DNA of 64,000 bases from JACRCG01 sp964524835 (GCA_964524835.1 CAZGEG010000023.1:16781-80780); one strand, 5' to 3'; numbered from the stretch's first letter, positions 16,577 through 25,969 are shown. Numbers and translations are program-made. Notes: generated from the letters alone by a model not told the origin.

Positions 16577-17359
16577 ATGCTCAAAGGAAAGAGTGCGCTT
16601 ATAACCGGTTCGACCAGCGGCATCGGTCTCGGCATTGCCCGTGCCCTGGCTGGGCAGGGATGCAGCATCATGCTGAACGGCCTGGGTGACCCGGAGGTGA
16701 TCGAAGCGACCCGAAAGGGGCTGGAAACGGAGTTCGGGGTTACGGCACGGTTCCACGGGGCCGACATGACTCGGCCGGAGGAGATTGCTGCACTGGTAGA
16801 GGCCGCGGCAGCAGCGTTCGGCGGCGTCGATATTCTGGTGAACAACGCCGGAATACAGTATACCGCCCCGGTCGAAGAGTTCCCCCCCGACCGCTGGGCC
16901 GCCATCATCGCGGTCAACCTCTCTGCCGGTTTTTATACGATCCACCACGCGCTCCCGTTCATGAGGCGGAACGGCTGGGGACGGATCATCAATATCGCCT
17001 CGGTACACGGACTGGTGGCGTCGGCTCACAAGGCGGCCTATGTTGCGGCCAAGCATGGCCTGGTCGGCCTGACCAAGGTTGTCGCCCTGGAAACCGCCGG
17101 TTCCGGCATCACCAGCAACGCGATCTGTCCCGGCTGGACCAGGACCGAGCTGATCGAGCCGCAGATAATCGCCCGGGCGAAGGCTCTCGGGGTCGATATC
17201 GAGGCGGGGGGGCGCAGCATGCTGGCGGAGAAGCAGCCGTCGCAGCAGTTTGTTTCGATCGAGCAGCTAGGGCAATTGGCGCTCTTTCTCTGTTCGCCGG
17301 CCGCGGACCAGATTACCGGCACGGCGATTCCGATTGATGGCGGTTGGACGGCGCAATAG
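16577..17359 (+). CDS. bdhA: D-3-hydroxybutyrate dehydrogenase (SDR family)
   Basis: The ATG at 16577 follows AGGAGGA with 6-base spacing. The 260-residue short-chain dehydrogenase has the Rossmann motif TGSTSGIGLGIA, NNAGIQ, catalytic Ser in IINIASVHGL and YVAAKHG (YxxxK), and ends IDGGWTAQ. The segment after the active site (WTRTELIEPQIIARAKALG ... LAEKQPSQQFVSIEQLG) is characteristic of 3-hydroxybutyrate dehydrogenases. It oxidizes D-3-hydroxybutyrate to acetoacetate with NAD+, feeding ScoAB and the thiolase. Its last 20 bases are repeated at 25970-25989 beyond the defence island. Confidence 0.9.
   Translation: MLKGKSALITGSTSGIGLGIARALAGQGCSIMLNGLGDPEVIEATRKGLETEFGVTARFHGADMTRPEEIAALVEAAAAAFGGVDILVNNAGIQYTAPVEEFPPDRWAAIIAVNLSAGFYTIHHALPFMRRNGWGRIINIASVHGLVASAHKAAYVAAKHGLVGLTKVVALETAGSGITSNAICPGWTRTELIEPQIIARAKALGVDIEAGGRSMLAEKQPSQQFVSIEQLGQLALFLCSPAADQITGTAIPIDGGWTAQ
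17338..17357 (+). repeat. att-like direct repeat, left copy (bdhA 3' end)
   Basis: The 20 bases TGGCGGTTGGACGGCGCAAT cover the last bdhA codons. The same sequence with one change (T to C) occurs at 25970-25989 in the same orientation. Between them lies only minus-strand, lower-G+C defence DNA, as expected if an element integrated at the 3' end of bdhA and kept the reading frame intact. Confidence 0.65.
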
Positions 17360-17441
17360 ATTTTCAAAAGTTACTATTGAAAAATACGACCTGAATGTAT
17401 ATATAAAACAAAGCTCATCCACCATGTGTGGAAGGAGTAAC

Positions 17442-17476
17442 GAGGCCGTCCCAGAAGTGCGGCCTCAGTTTTTTTG
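17442..17476 (+). terminator. Rho-independent terminator downstream of bdhA
   Basis: A 7-bp stem GAGGCCG/CGGCCTC with an 11-base loop runs into a T-tract (GTTTTTTTTG) on the plus strand. It would end the ketone-body transcript about 85 bases past bdhA, inside the presumed inserted DNA. Confidence 0.8.
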
Positions 17477-17624
17477 TAGCTTCATATCCCGTGCAGCATC
17501 TAATCATCAAAAGGCTATACCCATCAAACAATTGCTCCGATAATTGACCAATAGTGTCAATTCAGGATCGATCCTTAGTTTGCAAATACCAGAAAGACCC
17601 AGTAGCGTGGCCGGATGAGAAGCC

Positions 17625-17786
17625 CTAGCCATCTGCCTCAAACTTCTTAAGCAGCCCTGCCACCTGCTTTCGACCCAGATCCTTTTGTCAATGTGTAGAC
17701 GCAACACTGGTGTTCGCTCTCACGGGGTATTGCTCACCGTTGCCACAGATTAGTTCGGCTATTTTGTCAAGGGTACTTTCATTCAT
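17625..17786 (-). pseudogene. Small decayed ORF downstream of ietS
   Basis: On the minus strand an ATG at 17786 opens MNESTLDKIAELICGNGEQY, 32 codons ending at TGA 17690-17688; the same frame continues as QKDLGRKQVAGLLKKFEADG to TAG 17627-17625. Both halves look protein-like (amphipathic, biased composition), which suggests one small gene broken by a stop or internal deletion, a remnant of another island gene. It lies 58 bases downstream of ietS on the same strand. No family was recognised. The rest of the 17360-17844 gap holds only the bdhA terminator. Confidence 0.4.
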
Positions 17787-17844
17787 TGAGATTCCAAAAA
17801 ATCAAACGGTCAGTCTGGCGCTTAACACCGAAACGATGCATAGG

Positions 17845-20352
17845 TTATGTATTCACACTAATTGGTACACTAATTCCAATCTGTTGTGCAACAGGGGTAT
17901 AGATATCCACCTCCTGCTCTGGAGTGTATATCGAAACTATCAAAGCATAGCGTGTTCTACTCTCACACTTACCAAGGTGGTTTCTTTCCCGCCACCAGCC
18001 AATGCGAGGTGAAACTGCGATGTGTTTTGAATCCGCAAGTTGTGCAGCAGTCCCTTGCCAAATATCTGAATGGATAGATCCCCTGTCACGCGCTTGCCCG
18101 ATGACCCAGTGGCCTGAGGCGCTGCCAGTTCCGGGATGTCCCTCATCTTCAGCTCGCGCAGCTGCATTGATTCTTCGTACAAATAAATTCCTAGGCTCTC
18201 CCGGAGAATTGACATCAAAACGTAGCGCGTGGGATGCATATCGATACCTGTCTTTCCATCCGATTTCTCCTGGACCAGGTTCCACAAAATACGAGAGCGT
18301 TATCCTCATCTCGACTTGCATGTCATGCCGTTCCAGCAGGATGTCACTGGGCCAGGGCAAATCATAGATGTGCATGTCACGAGTTCTGTTTCGTCCATCG
18401 CGAAATTCAAACGGTTGAATCTCCGCCTGCGAAATCAGAGTTAAAGAATTTGATGCGCTGTAGAGCGCCCGCTTAAGGTTGGGCACGCCATAGCCACATG
18501 CACGCAGCAATTTTTTGATTTCGGTCTTTGAATTGTTCCGAGCGAACTGTTGTTTGAGCGGTTCTGGCCATTCTGCTGAATGTACCATCAAAGCACGAAC
18601 CGTCTCGGGCCAGTAATCGGGATAGCGTACCTGGATTTTAGCTGCGAAATTTGCGGCTTGAGAAGTTGCGGCACTGGTCATGTTGAAACAATTGAGCAAT
18701 TGGGTTTGCGGTTGGTAGTGCGTCGAGAGGAGAGACAGGTCATCGCATTCTGTGGCAAATCCGCCGCCGTCAACCGCCATATTCCCACCCTCCATGACAA
18801 TCTCAGGCTTGATGGGCCACTTGTCATCCCAAGTAGAGGAAGTTGTAGAAAATGGAGATAGCTGGTTTTCTTGTGCAATCGGCGTGTATCCGCGCAAAGT
18901 GGGATCGGTTAACGTATCCAACTGCGTAAAGGCACCGACCGTGAGGGCATTCCAGGATTGTGCCGGGTCATGAATTGAGTCGTCAAGTTGCGCACCCGGA
19001 TAGTTTGCTACTTGATTGATCTCGGTGATATTCCCCGCACTGACAATCATCAATCGCTTTGTACCATCATCTGCACCAGAAGTTATTTGGTCTAGAGCCC
19101 CTGACCATGATGATGGGTTTCCTCGATCACGCGTATCATTACAAGTTACAGCCATACAACAAATTCGCTTGCGGTCAGGCGCCTGAATCTCAGCCAAGCT
19201 AATACCCTGGGAAGTTATATCACCCCACAATTCCGGGTCATTTTCTCCATGTACAGGAAGAATTTTTACGGATTCGAGAATATGACTTACAGACACCGGT
19301 CCATTTCCAGAGAGGATCTCCATAAGGTTGCCATAGCCTGTAACACCAGCCATCAAGGTGCCATGCCCGTCGTGATCGTGAGTTCCCCACTGGGAATCAA
19401 CCGAATGACAATCAACGTCATCAAGCATCTGGGAAAGCAGAGGATGACCCTGATTCACACCGGTATCAAGGATACAGATTGAAACAAGTGATTCTCTGTC
19501 TACCGTTAAGCGCTCTATCAGGCTTTCAACCCACTCAGCCTGTTCACGATTAGGCTGATCGGTCCAGAAGGTCGCCGTGCTCTTGGCTTTACGATACTCT
19601 GCAATATCATCGGAGAGTCGGGTCAGGTTTTCAAGCTGAGCTCGATTGGCACAGACAAGTTTGATGGATCTTTCGGGAAAACGAATGCAACCGGTTTTTG
19701 AATTTACTTGTTGTTGAACAAGAAGCTCATCAAAGCGACGAATTACGTCCATAGAATCCGAGCTGAGCCAGACTTCGCACCACTCGGGCTCATCGGAAGG
19801 GATTAGGGTGCGGTCGTCTTGCCAAAAGGATTCTACCAGGAGAGCTTTCTGAATATCGGACATGCTTTCAACTAATGACTTATGCTTATAATTTCCAAAG
19901 CGAGAAACTTCATTTGCATACTCTGAAATTCTTTTGAAAAAATATTCTTTCTTGCTGTTCGGGACGAATATAGTGGCAAAAGTTTCTGTCGTATTTATTT
20001 CTTCGTTCGTAGCTCCGTCTAAATGGGTATGTTCAGCTGTCCGTACATTAAGAAGTCGAATCCATTTTGACTTATCTCTACCAGTCTGCGATTCAAGGCT
20101 CTTGGTGGCTAAGTCAAAGCTATCTTCACCTCTGATTTCGAGGTAAATGCCACGCTTTGTGACATGATACACGGCGGCTTCTTGCTCAGCATTTTCCCAC
20201 GCAGAAGCCAACTGTCTGGTTAAAAAAGCAGAATGTTCACCCCTGTTTCGGTTTGGTAAGTCAGAATTGGAGACTCCTCGACTTGTGCTGGTAAATCTCA
20301 GCCGATCCGGTGGGTCACGCAATACTATATGGGGGAGATTGCCGAGTGGCAT
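17845..20352 (-). CDS. ietS: IetS-like subtilisin family serine protease
   Basis: The ATG at 20352 shares its A with the TGA stop of the upstream ATPase gene (TGATG coupling), with GGGGTGA as ribosome-binding site. The 835-residue protein has a long N-terminal region without a signal peptide (about 1-290) and a subtilase domain: Asp in SICILDTGVNQGHPLL, His in DHDGHGTLMAGVTG and Ser in NMTSAATSQAANFAAKI, so the triad is complete. A C-terminal beta-rich region (about 650-835) follows. Cytosolic subtilases paired with an AAA ATPase form the IetAS module, reported for plasmid incompatibility/stability and as an anti-phage system. Codon use and G+C are clearly lower than in the flanking metabolic genes. 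Confidence 0.85.
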   Translation of the reverse strand: MPLGNLPHIVLRDPPDRLRFTSTSRGVSNSDLPNRNRGEHSAFLTRQLASAWENAEQEAAVYHVTKRGIYLEIRGEDSFDLATKSLESQTGRDKSKWIRLLNVRTAEHTHLDGATNEEINTTETFATIFVPNSKKEYFFKRISEYANEVSRFGNYKHKSLVESMSDIQKALLVESFWQDDRTLIPSDEPEWCEVWLSSDSMDVIRRFDELLVQQQVNSKTGCIRFPERSIKLVCANRAQLENLTRLSDDIAEYRKAKSTATFWTDQPNREQAEWVESLIERLTVDRESLVSICILDTGVNQGHPLLSQMLDDVDCHSVDSQWGTHDHDGHGTLMAGVTGYGNLMEILSGNGPVSVSHILESVKILPVHGENDPELWGDITSQGISLAEIQAPDRKRICCMAVTCNDTRDRGNPSSWSGALDQITSGADDGTKRLMIVSAGNITEINQVANYPGAQLDDSIHDPAQSWNALTVGAFTQLDTLTDPTLRGYTPIAQENQLSPFSTTSSTWDDKWPIKPEIVMEGGNMAVDGGGFATECDDLSLLSTHYQPQTQLLNCFNMTSAATSQAANFAAKIQVRYPDYWPETVRALMVHSAEWPEPLKQQFARNNSKTEIKKLLRACGYGVPNLKRALYSASNSLTLISQAEIQPFEFRDGRNRTRDMHIYDLPWPSDILLERHDMQVEMRITLSYFVEPGPGEIGWKDRYRYASHALRFDVNSPGEPRNLFVRRINAAARAEDEGHPGTGSASGHWVIGQARDRGSIHSDIWQGTAAQLADSKHIAVSPRIGWWRERNHLGKCESRTRYALIVSIYTPEQEVDIYTPVAQQIGISVPISVNT

Positions 20353-21326
20353 CAATTTTCACCCCGTTGGCCTTTTCGAGCATCTTGCCGATTATGAAGT
20401 GATTCAAGCAGTGAGGGAGCATTTACTTTGGTTGCATCACTCAGAATAGCCTTTTTTATAGCGTCCCGACACGCTTGATCGATTTCGGCATGGCTCAATC
20501 CTTCGCTATCAGCCAGGACGGCCTTCCAGACGAATTTAGAAGTTTTGAAAACCCCAAGGACATTTTCTATGAGGCATTTTCGTTCCTCACTCGTTGGCAC
20601 ATCATAGTAAAGCACATCGTCAAATCGGCGAAAGAGCGCCTGGTCAAGTAACTTGGGATTATTGGTAGCTGCTACAATCAAGCTGTCGGAAGTATCCTGC
20701 TCGATAAATTGCAGGAACGCATTGAGAACACGTCGCATTTCACCCACATCATTATCCATAGAGCGCTCACCGCCTATGGCATCAAACTCATCAAAAAGAT
20801 AAACCCCATGCTCCTGTTGCATCAGATTAAATATCTGACGCAACTTAGCACTGGTCTCACCCATAAATTTGGTGACTAACCGGTCTACCTGGATAGTATG
20901 AAGGGATAAATGCAATTCTTTGGCAAGCACCCGAGCTGTCATGGTTTTACCCGTCCCTGGGGGACCGATAAGCAGGATTTTACGACGGTGAGAAAGTCCG
21001 AACGACTTGAGCTTGTTTTGCTGTCGATACTCGTGGATCACTTGCTGAATACGTTCCTGCAACGACGCCTGAATCACCAAGGCTGTTTTGGAAACCTGAG
21101 GGTCTTCAGTCAGCACAAGCCCTCGTAGATCTTGCGGAAAATTGAGAACTTTAGGGCCACGTTTCTTGTGTTCGCGATCAACAATATCACGAATATCATG
21201 AGCGAGTGCCGGATGCCCTTGCTTTGCTTCGTGTGCCGCTACTTGCAAAGCAATAGTAAAAAATCTTTCCGTTTCGTTACTGAAGTGCGAACGGATAAGA
21301 GACTTAATTTGGTCAGCAGTGGCCAT
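20352..21326 (-). CDS. ietA: IetA-like AAA ATPase
   Basis: A 324-residue single-domain AAA+ ATPase with a helical N-terminus (about 1-110), Walker A GPPGTGKT, Walker B VYLFDEFDAIGG, sensor 1 VAATNNPKLLD and arginine-finger region ALFRRFDDVL. The family is FtsH/spastin-like. GGAGGAGG precedes the ATG. It starts 30 bases after the half-hsdS stop and overlaps ietS by one base. Together ATPase and subtilase make the two-gene IetAS system; the ATPase presumably presents or senses targets for proteolysis. The trigger and substrate are not visible in sequence. Confidence 0.85.
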   Translation of the reverse strand: MATADQIKSLIRSHFSNETERFFTIALQVAAHEAKQGHPALAHDIRDIVDREHKKRGPKVLNFPQDLRGLVLTEDPQVSKTALVIQASLQERIQQVIHEYRQQNKLKSFGLSHRRKILLIGPPGTGKTMTARVLAKELHLSLHTIQVDRLVTKFMGETSAKLRQIFNLMQQEHGVYLFDEFDAIGGERSMDNDVGEMRRVLNAFLQFIEQDTSDSLIVAATNNPKLLDQALFRRFDDVLYYDVPTSEERKCLIENVLGVFKTSKFVWKAVLADSEGLSHAEIDQACRDAIKKAILSDATKVNAPSLLESLHNRQDARKGQRGEN

Positions 21327-21356
21327 GATAAACCTCCTCCTTCAATGGATTATAAA

Positions 21357-21905
21357 TCATATAAGACCTTCTCCAAACGCCTCATACAGCACCGTCTTCG
21401 TTAACACTTGGGTTATTTTTTTTGTTTCGTCTATCTGTTTCTCGACATTACCAATCATGGTAATTACGTCAATTAGCCGTTCTTGTTCAGCTATAGGCAA
21501 AACAGGTATTTCGACAGATGCAATCCCCTTGATCGGTAAACTTACATTTGCTGCACCCTTCATTAGGGGAACAAGAACACTGTCTTTGAAGTGCGATAGA
21601 TATAGGTGAAGAAATTTTGCCATCAGAACTGACGAATCTTTGGGGATTACGGCAACTAAGATAGTACCGAGTGCAAACTTACCAGTCTGATAGTGGACAT
21701 AATTCAATGTTTTTTTTCCATGACCGGTCGAGGATACCAGAGGAATGCAAACTGCTTCTGTATCGAATTGCCATGTATTACAGGACCGTCTCTCAGCACC
21801 TGTTGCAACCAACGGGTAAGTACCAGGCACAGCACTTGCTAAACCTATTTCGCCCTTAATAATATCGCATAATTCACTGATCTTAGCCCATTTTTGTTTA
21901 GCCAT
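21357..21905 (-). CDS. hsdS: Half-size type I restriction specificity subunit
   Basis: Only 182 residues against about 400 for a normal HsdS. It has one target-recognition domain (KWAKISELCDIIKGE..., SLPIKGIASVEIPVLP) followed by the conserved helix region LPIAEQERLIDVITMIGNVEKQIDETKKI. A full HsdS has two such domains. The gene starts inside hsdM (8-base overlap) and ends cleanly 30 bases before ietA, so it looks like a natural half-S that would dimerize and read a palindromic split target, not a broken gene. Truncation by deletion of the second half at the ietA junction is the alternative. Confidence 0.82.
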   Translation of the reverse strand: MAKQKWAKISELCDIIKGEIGLASAVPGTYPLVATGAERRSCNTWQFDTEAVCIPLVSSTGHGKKTLNYVHYQTGKFALGTILVAVIPKDSSVLMAKFLHLYLSHFKDSVLVPLMKGAANVSLPIKGIASVEIPVLPIAEQERLIDVITMIGNVEKQIDETKKITQVLTKTVLYEAFGEGLI

Positions 21906-23331
21906 GTATAATCTCCCTACTCAGCGCCTGTAACAGTTCATCACTCTTCAGAAACGACTGGTGCAGCCGTTCTAGCAATTCGGCACTGGTATGAGTGTAC
22001 CCCGATTCTTTGACGTGTGGGTTCTTGATATCCAGGTTGTAGCCGTTGGCAGTTAAGGTATCTATGGAGACTCGCCATGCCTGTTTGCCCTCTTCTCGAT
22101 TTTCCCACCACGTTTTTGCTACATCGAAATCACTATTTTGAATCGGTTTGGTCTTGGAATAGTCTTTAACGCCTTCGGGAAGTTGATGCTCCCAGTACCA
22201 GATTTCTTTGGTCGGCTCCCCTTTGGTGAAAAACAGCAAATTGGTGGCAACACTGGCATAAGGCTTAAAGACCGAGTTTGGAAGTCGCACGATCGTATGC
22301 AGATTGCAGGTTTCCAGCCAGTGCTGGCGGATGCGCTGCTTGACGCCATCGCCGGTCAGTGAGCCGTCTGGCAGGACGATAGCAGCCCTTCCGCCATCCT
22401 TGAGATAACGAATCATCAACAGCAGAAAGAGGTCGGCACTTTCAGTAGTCCGGTAGTTGAGTGGAAAGTTGGTTTCGACGCCATCAGTAACAGATGCTCC
22501 AAACGGTGGATTGGCAAGTATTACATCAACCCTATCCTTGGCACCGATGCTGGTGTACTCACGATTGAGACTGTCGGTGTAGTCCACATTCGGCACTTCG
22601 ATATCATGCAGAATCAGGTTAGTGACGCTGAGCATGAATGGGAGCGGTTTGAATTCCATGCCGTGAATGCTCGCCTGCAGAGTTTGCAGGTCTTCAACAT
22701 TTTTCACGTCCTGCTTACGGATGTTCTCAATAGCACAGGTAAGAAAGCCACCGGTCCCGCAGGCAGGATCGAGCACCTTTTCTCCCAAGCGGGGGTTGAT
22801 GATAGCGGTCATGAACTCGGTCAGGGCGCGGGGTGTGTAGAACTCGCCGTAGTTGCCAGCGCTCTGCAGGTCCCGCAGGATTGTTTCGTAGATGTCGCCG
22901 AAGATATGACGGTCATCGGAAGAGTTGAAATCTATCTGGTTCAGTTCGTTCAGCACCTGGCGGATGATGGTGCCGTTCTTCATGTAGTTGTTGGTTCCCT
23001 CAAATATCTCACGGATTATGAGGGCGCGTTTGTTGCCGGTGGAGATGTCCAGATTATTCAGAGCAGGGAAAAGCTTCTGGTCAATAAACTCTTTCAGTTC
23101 GTCGCCGGTCACCCCCTCGGCATCGGCAGCCCAAGCCCGCCACTGAACCGCTGGTGGAATAGGAGATGTGTACTCCTCTTGCAGAATCTCAAGTTCTTTG
23201 TCCTTATCATCCAGGATCTTTAGGGTAATCATCCACCCCAACTGTTCGATACGCTGGGCGTCGCCGGAAACTCCCTGATCCTTGCGCATTGTATTCTGCA
23301 ACCGCTTGATGATTGAACCCATGTTTTTCAT
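21898..23331 (-). CDS. hsdM: Type I restriction-modification DNA methyltransferase subunit
   Basis: A 477-residue N6-adenine methyltransferase of type I systems. The N-terminal HsdM_N helical region (SIIKRLQNTMRKDQGVSG...) precedes the SAM motif LDPACGTGGFLT and the catalytic NPPFG in VILANPPFGASVTDG. The FYTPRALTEFM motif is also typical. It begins directly at the hsdR stop codon (TAAATG) and overlaps hsdS by 8 bases, so the three are translated as a unit. With HsdS it methylates the host target; with HsdR it forms the restriction complex. Confidence 0.93.
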   Translation of the reverse strand: MKNMGSIIKRLQNTMRKDQGVSGDAQRIEQLGWMITLKILDDKDKELEILQEEYTSPIPPAVQWRAWAADAEGVTGDELKEFIDQKLFPALNNLDISTGNKRALIIREIFEGTNNYMKNGTIIRQVLNELNQIDFNSSDDRHIFGDIYETILRDLQSAGNYGEFYTPRALTEFMTAIINPRLGEKVLDPACGTGGFLTCAIENIRKQDVKNVEDLQTLQASIHGMEFKPLPFMLSVTNLILHDIEVPNVDYTDSLNREYTSIGAKDRVDVILANPPFGASVTDGVETNFPLNYRTTESADLFLLLMIRYLKDGGRAAIVLPDGSLTGDGVKQRIRQHWLETCNLHTIVRLPNSVFKPYASVATNLLFFTKGEPTKEIWYWEHQLPEGVKDYSKTKPIQNSDFDVAKTWWENREEGKQAWRVSIDTLTANGYNLDIKNPHVKESGYTHTSAELLERLHQSFLKSDELLQALSREIIHG

Positions 23332-25737
23332 TTATAGCGCCATCCTGTAGATTTCAGTTTCCAGTTCTTTTACTGCTGTCCGGTACTTTTCCTTACCGCC
23401 GAAGAGATTGACAATCTCTGCCGGTGTACCTATTGACTTGAAGGGATCAATGGTCAATACCTTCATCTCTTCAATATTCTCGATGCCATCTTTGGCGTAT
23501 TTCTCCAGCAGCGCCTGCAAGACCTGTCGGGCTTTGTCACCATACTTTGTAAAGTAATCCCGCTTCTTGACCTGCTCTGCCCGTTCTCTTCTGGTGAGGG
23601 CCGGGCGATCCCAAGCTATGTGGCAGATGAGGTCGAAGAGGTCCAGGTCCTTCTTGATCTCTTCCTGAAGGTTTTCCAGAATGATGTCATGCTCGGCTAA
23701 CTGGTCGATCAACGCTTTCTTCTTTTCGGAACTATTCCAACGGGCCAGAAAGTTATCGAGGGTTCGGAACTCTTGAAGCAAACCGTTACGTGTGTACTCT
23801 TTGAGACTACCGGTTGTGAGCTTTCCATTCACCCCCAAATATTGCACCCGTTCGTTGAGTACCGACACATCGACACCGGCGACGTAGATTTTTGGCTGTG
23901 GCTCAGCCACAATACCGCCACCACCGATAATCTCGGGACGGTCATACGTCACTTCCCGCTTGTCATCACCAAATGTAATCTCTTCACCAGTTTCGGAGTC
24001 AATTACCGGTTCATCATCTGGATAGATATCGGTATCGGTCAGTTCATCATCAGCCAGTATCTGTTTCACCATGACCGGATCACCGTCAAAATCAGGGTCG
24101 GCAAAGTGGTCAGTTGCGTTACGAAAATCCATGATGGTAAAGAATCGCTTGCCAAATTCTTCGTTGATGCGGGTGCCACGTCCGATGATCTGCTTGAATT
24201 CAGTCGGGGAATTGATGTTTGAATCGAGGACGATCAGCTTACAAGTTTGGGCGTCAACACCTGTGGTCATCAGCTTGGAGGTTGTTGCAATCACCGGATA
24301 GCGCTCTTCGGGGTTGATGAAGTTGTCCAGCTCCCGCTTTCCCTCGTCGTCATCACCGGTGATCTTCATGACGTACTTGTAGTTCTTCAGTACCCCTTCG
24401 GGATTGGCATTGGCCAGAGCCTGCCGCATGCGAGTGGCGTGTTCGATATCGACGCAGAAAACAATGGTTTTGTCGAATGGGTTGGTCTTTTTGAGAAACT
24501 CGGTCACCTTTCTGGCAACGGTTTTTGTACGTTCGTCGATGACCAGATTCCGGTCATAATCCTTGGTGTTGTAGAGTCGGTCATCGATCAGATTGCCGTC
24601 ATTGTCACGCGTTCCTTCTTCTGGTCGCCATCCTTCCAAGTCAACATTGATGCCGACTCGGATAACCTTGTATGGTGCAAGGAAACCGTCTTCAATCCCC
24701 TGTCTGAGCGAATAGGTGTAAATCGGTTCGCCGAAGTATTCGAAATTGGAAACTTCCTTGGTCTCTTTGGGGGTAGCGGTGAGGCCTATATGGGTGGCGT
24801 TCTTGAAATAGTTCAGTATCTCACGCCAGGCACTGTCGGCGGCAGCACTGCCACGGTGACATTCGTCAATCACAATCAGGTCAAAGAAATCGGGGCTGAA
24901 CTCTCGATAAGCGTCTGTATCCTCGTCGTAGTTGGTTAATCCCTGATAGAGGGCAAGATAGATCTCAAAAGCCTTATCGATACTCTTTTTTCGAATGACC
25001 GTCATCCGGTCCTTGAAATGTTTAAAATCGCCGCGTTTGGTCTGGTCTATCAGGGAATTGCGGTCAGCCAGGAAGAGAATGCGTTTCTTGGTGCCGCTCT
25101 TCCAGAGGCGGTGGATGATCTGAAAAGCAGTATAGGTCTTGCCTGTGCCGGTAGCCATGACCAGCAGAATCCGATCCTGCCCTTTGGCAATCGCCTCGAC
25201 AGACCGGTTGATGGCTATCTGCTGGTAGTAGCGGGGTGTGCGACCGGAGCCGTCAAAGAAGTAATCGAACGAGGCAATCTGTTCCTGTTGTGGTGAATCG
25301 ATGCCTTTGTACTTCTTGTAGCGTTGCCATAGTTCTTCAGGGCTGGGGAATTCTTCCATGGAGAGGTTGCGCTCAATATCACCGGAAGATGCGGTTCGAT
25401 CATGCTCTACAAAACCGTCGCCATTGGAGCTGAACGCCACGGGGATATCGAGTATCTGGGCGTATCCAAGCGCCTGTTGCATGCCGGCCCCAACAAAATG
25501 GCTGTTGTCTTTGGCCTCAATGACTGCGATGGGAATATTCGGTTTGTAATACAGAATGAAATCGGCACGTTTACGACTACCGCGAGCCGCACTGGTGCCT
25601 CTGACGTAGATACGCCCATCAGTGAAAAATACCTCTTCACGCACCTGACGCTCAATATCCCACCCGGCCTTTTTCAGGGCAGGTACGATGAATTGTGTGC
25701 AGATGTCACGTTCTGACAGGACTTTTTTTGAGGTCAT
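23332..25737 (-). CDS. hsdR: Type I restriction endonuclease subunit
   Basis: An 801-residue HsdR with an N-terminal PD-(D/E)xK nuclease (ADFILYY, then IAVIEAKDN; Asp59, Glu74, Lys76) and a superfamily 2 translocase: Walker A VMATGTGKTYTAFQ, DECHRGSA motif II, TATP motif III and motif VI QIIGRGTR. The C-terminal region binds HsdM. It is the first gene of the island operon, with GGGGAAA before the ATG. The length is at the short end for HsdR (usually about 800-1100), but every catalytic motif is present. Upstream to the repeat at 25970 there is AT-rich DNA with no other gene. Confidence 0.93.
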   Translation of the reverse strand: MTSKKVLSERDICTQFIVPALKKAGWDIERQVREEVFFTDGRIYVRGTSAARGSRKRADFILYYKPNIPIAVIEAKDNSHFVGAGMQQALGYAQILDIPVAFSSNGDGFVEHDRTASSGDIERNLSMEEFPSPEELWQRYKKYKGIDSPQQEQIASFDYFFDGSGRTPRYYQQIAINRSVEAIAKGQDRILLVMATGTGKTYTAFQIIHRLWKSGTKKRILFLADRNSLIDQTKRGDFKHFKDRMTVIRKKSIDKAFEIYLALYQGLTNYDEDTDAYREFSPDFFDLIVIDECHRGSAAADSAWREILNYFKNATHIGLTATPKETKEVSNFEYFGEPIYTYSLRQGIEDGFLAPYKVIRVGINVDLEGWRPEEGTRDNDGNLIDDRLYNTKDYDRNLVIDERTKTVARKVTEFLKKTNPFDKTIVFCVDIEHATRMRQALANANPEGVLKNYKYVMKITGDDDEGKRELDNFINPEERYPVIATTSKLMTTGVDAQTCKLIVLDSNINSPTEFKQIIGRGTRINEEFGKRFFTIMDFRNATDHFADPDFDGDPVMVKQILADDELTDTDIYPDDEPVIDSETGEEITFGDDKREVTYDRPEIIGGGGIVAEPQPKIYVAGVDVSVLNERVQYLGVNGKLTTGSLKEYTRNGLLQEFRTLDNFLARWNSSEKKKALIDQLAEHDIILENLQEEIKKDLDLFDLICHIAWDRPALTRRERAEQVKKRDYFTKYGDKARQVLQALLEKYAKDGIENIEEMKVLTIDPFKSIGTPAEIVNLFGGKEKYRTAVKELETEIYRMAL

Positions 25738-25969
25738 TTCAATTTCCCCACAACGGTCAAGCTGAATTTTGCCAGGTTATTGGGGAGTTAATTCGAAGAT
25801 AGCTCCAAAAGAACCTAGAATATGCGAAAAATTGAGTATTCATACCAGATATCACGTAGACAATCTATGGAAACCCTCTTCTTTAATGTGATAGCACCAG
25901 TCAATTAGAGATATAAATGGACATTTTACCTGACATAGTCTGGACATCCTTGTAAGTAATGAGTTGTGG

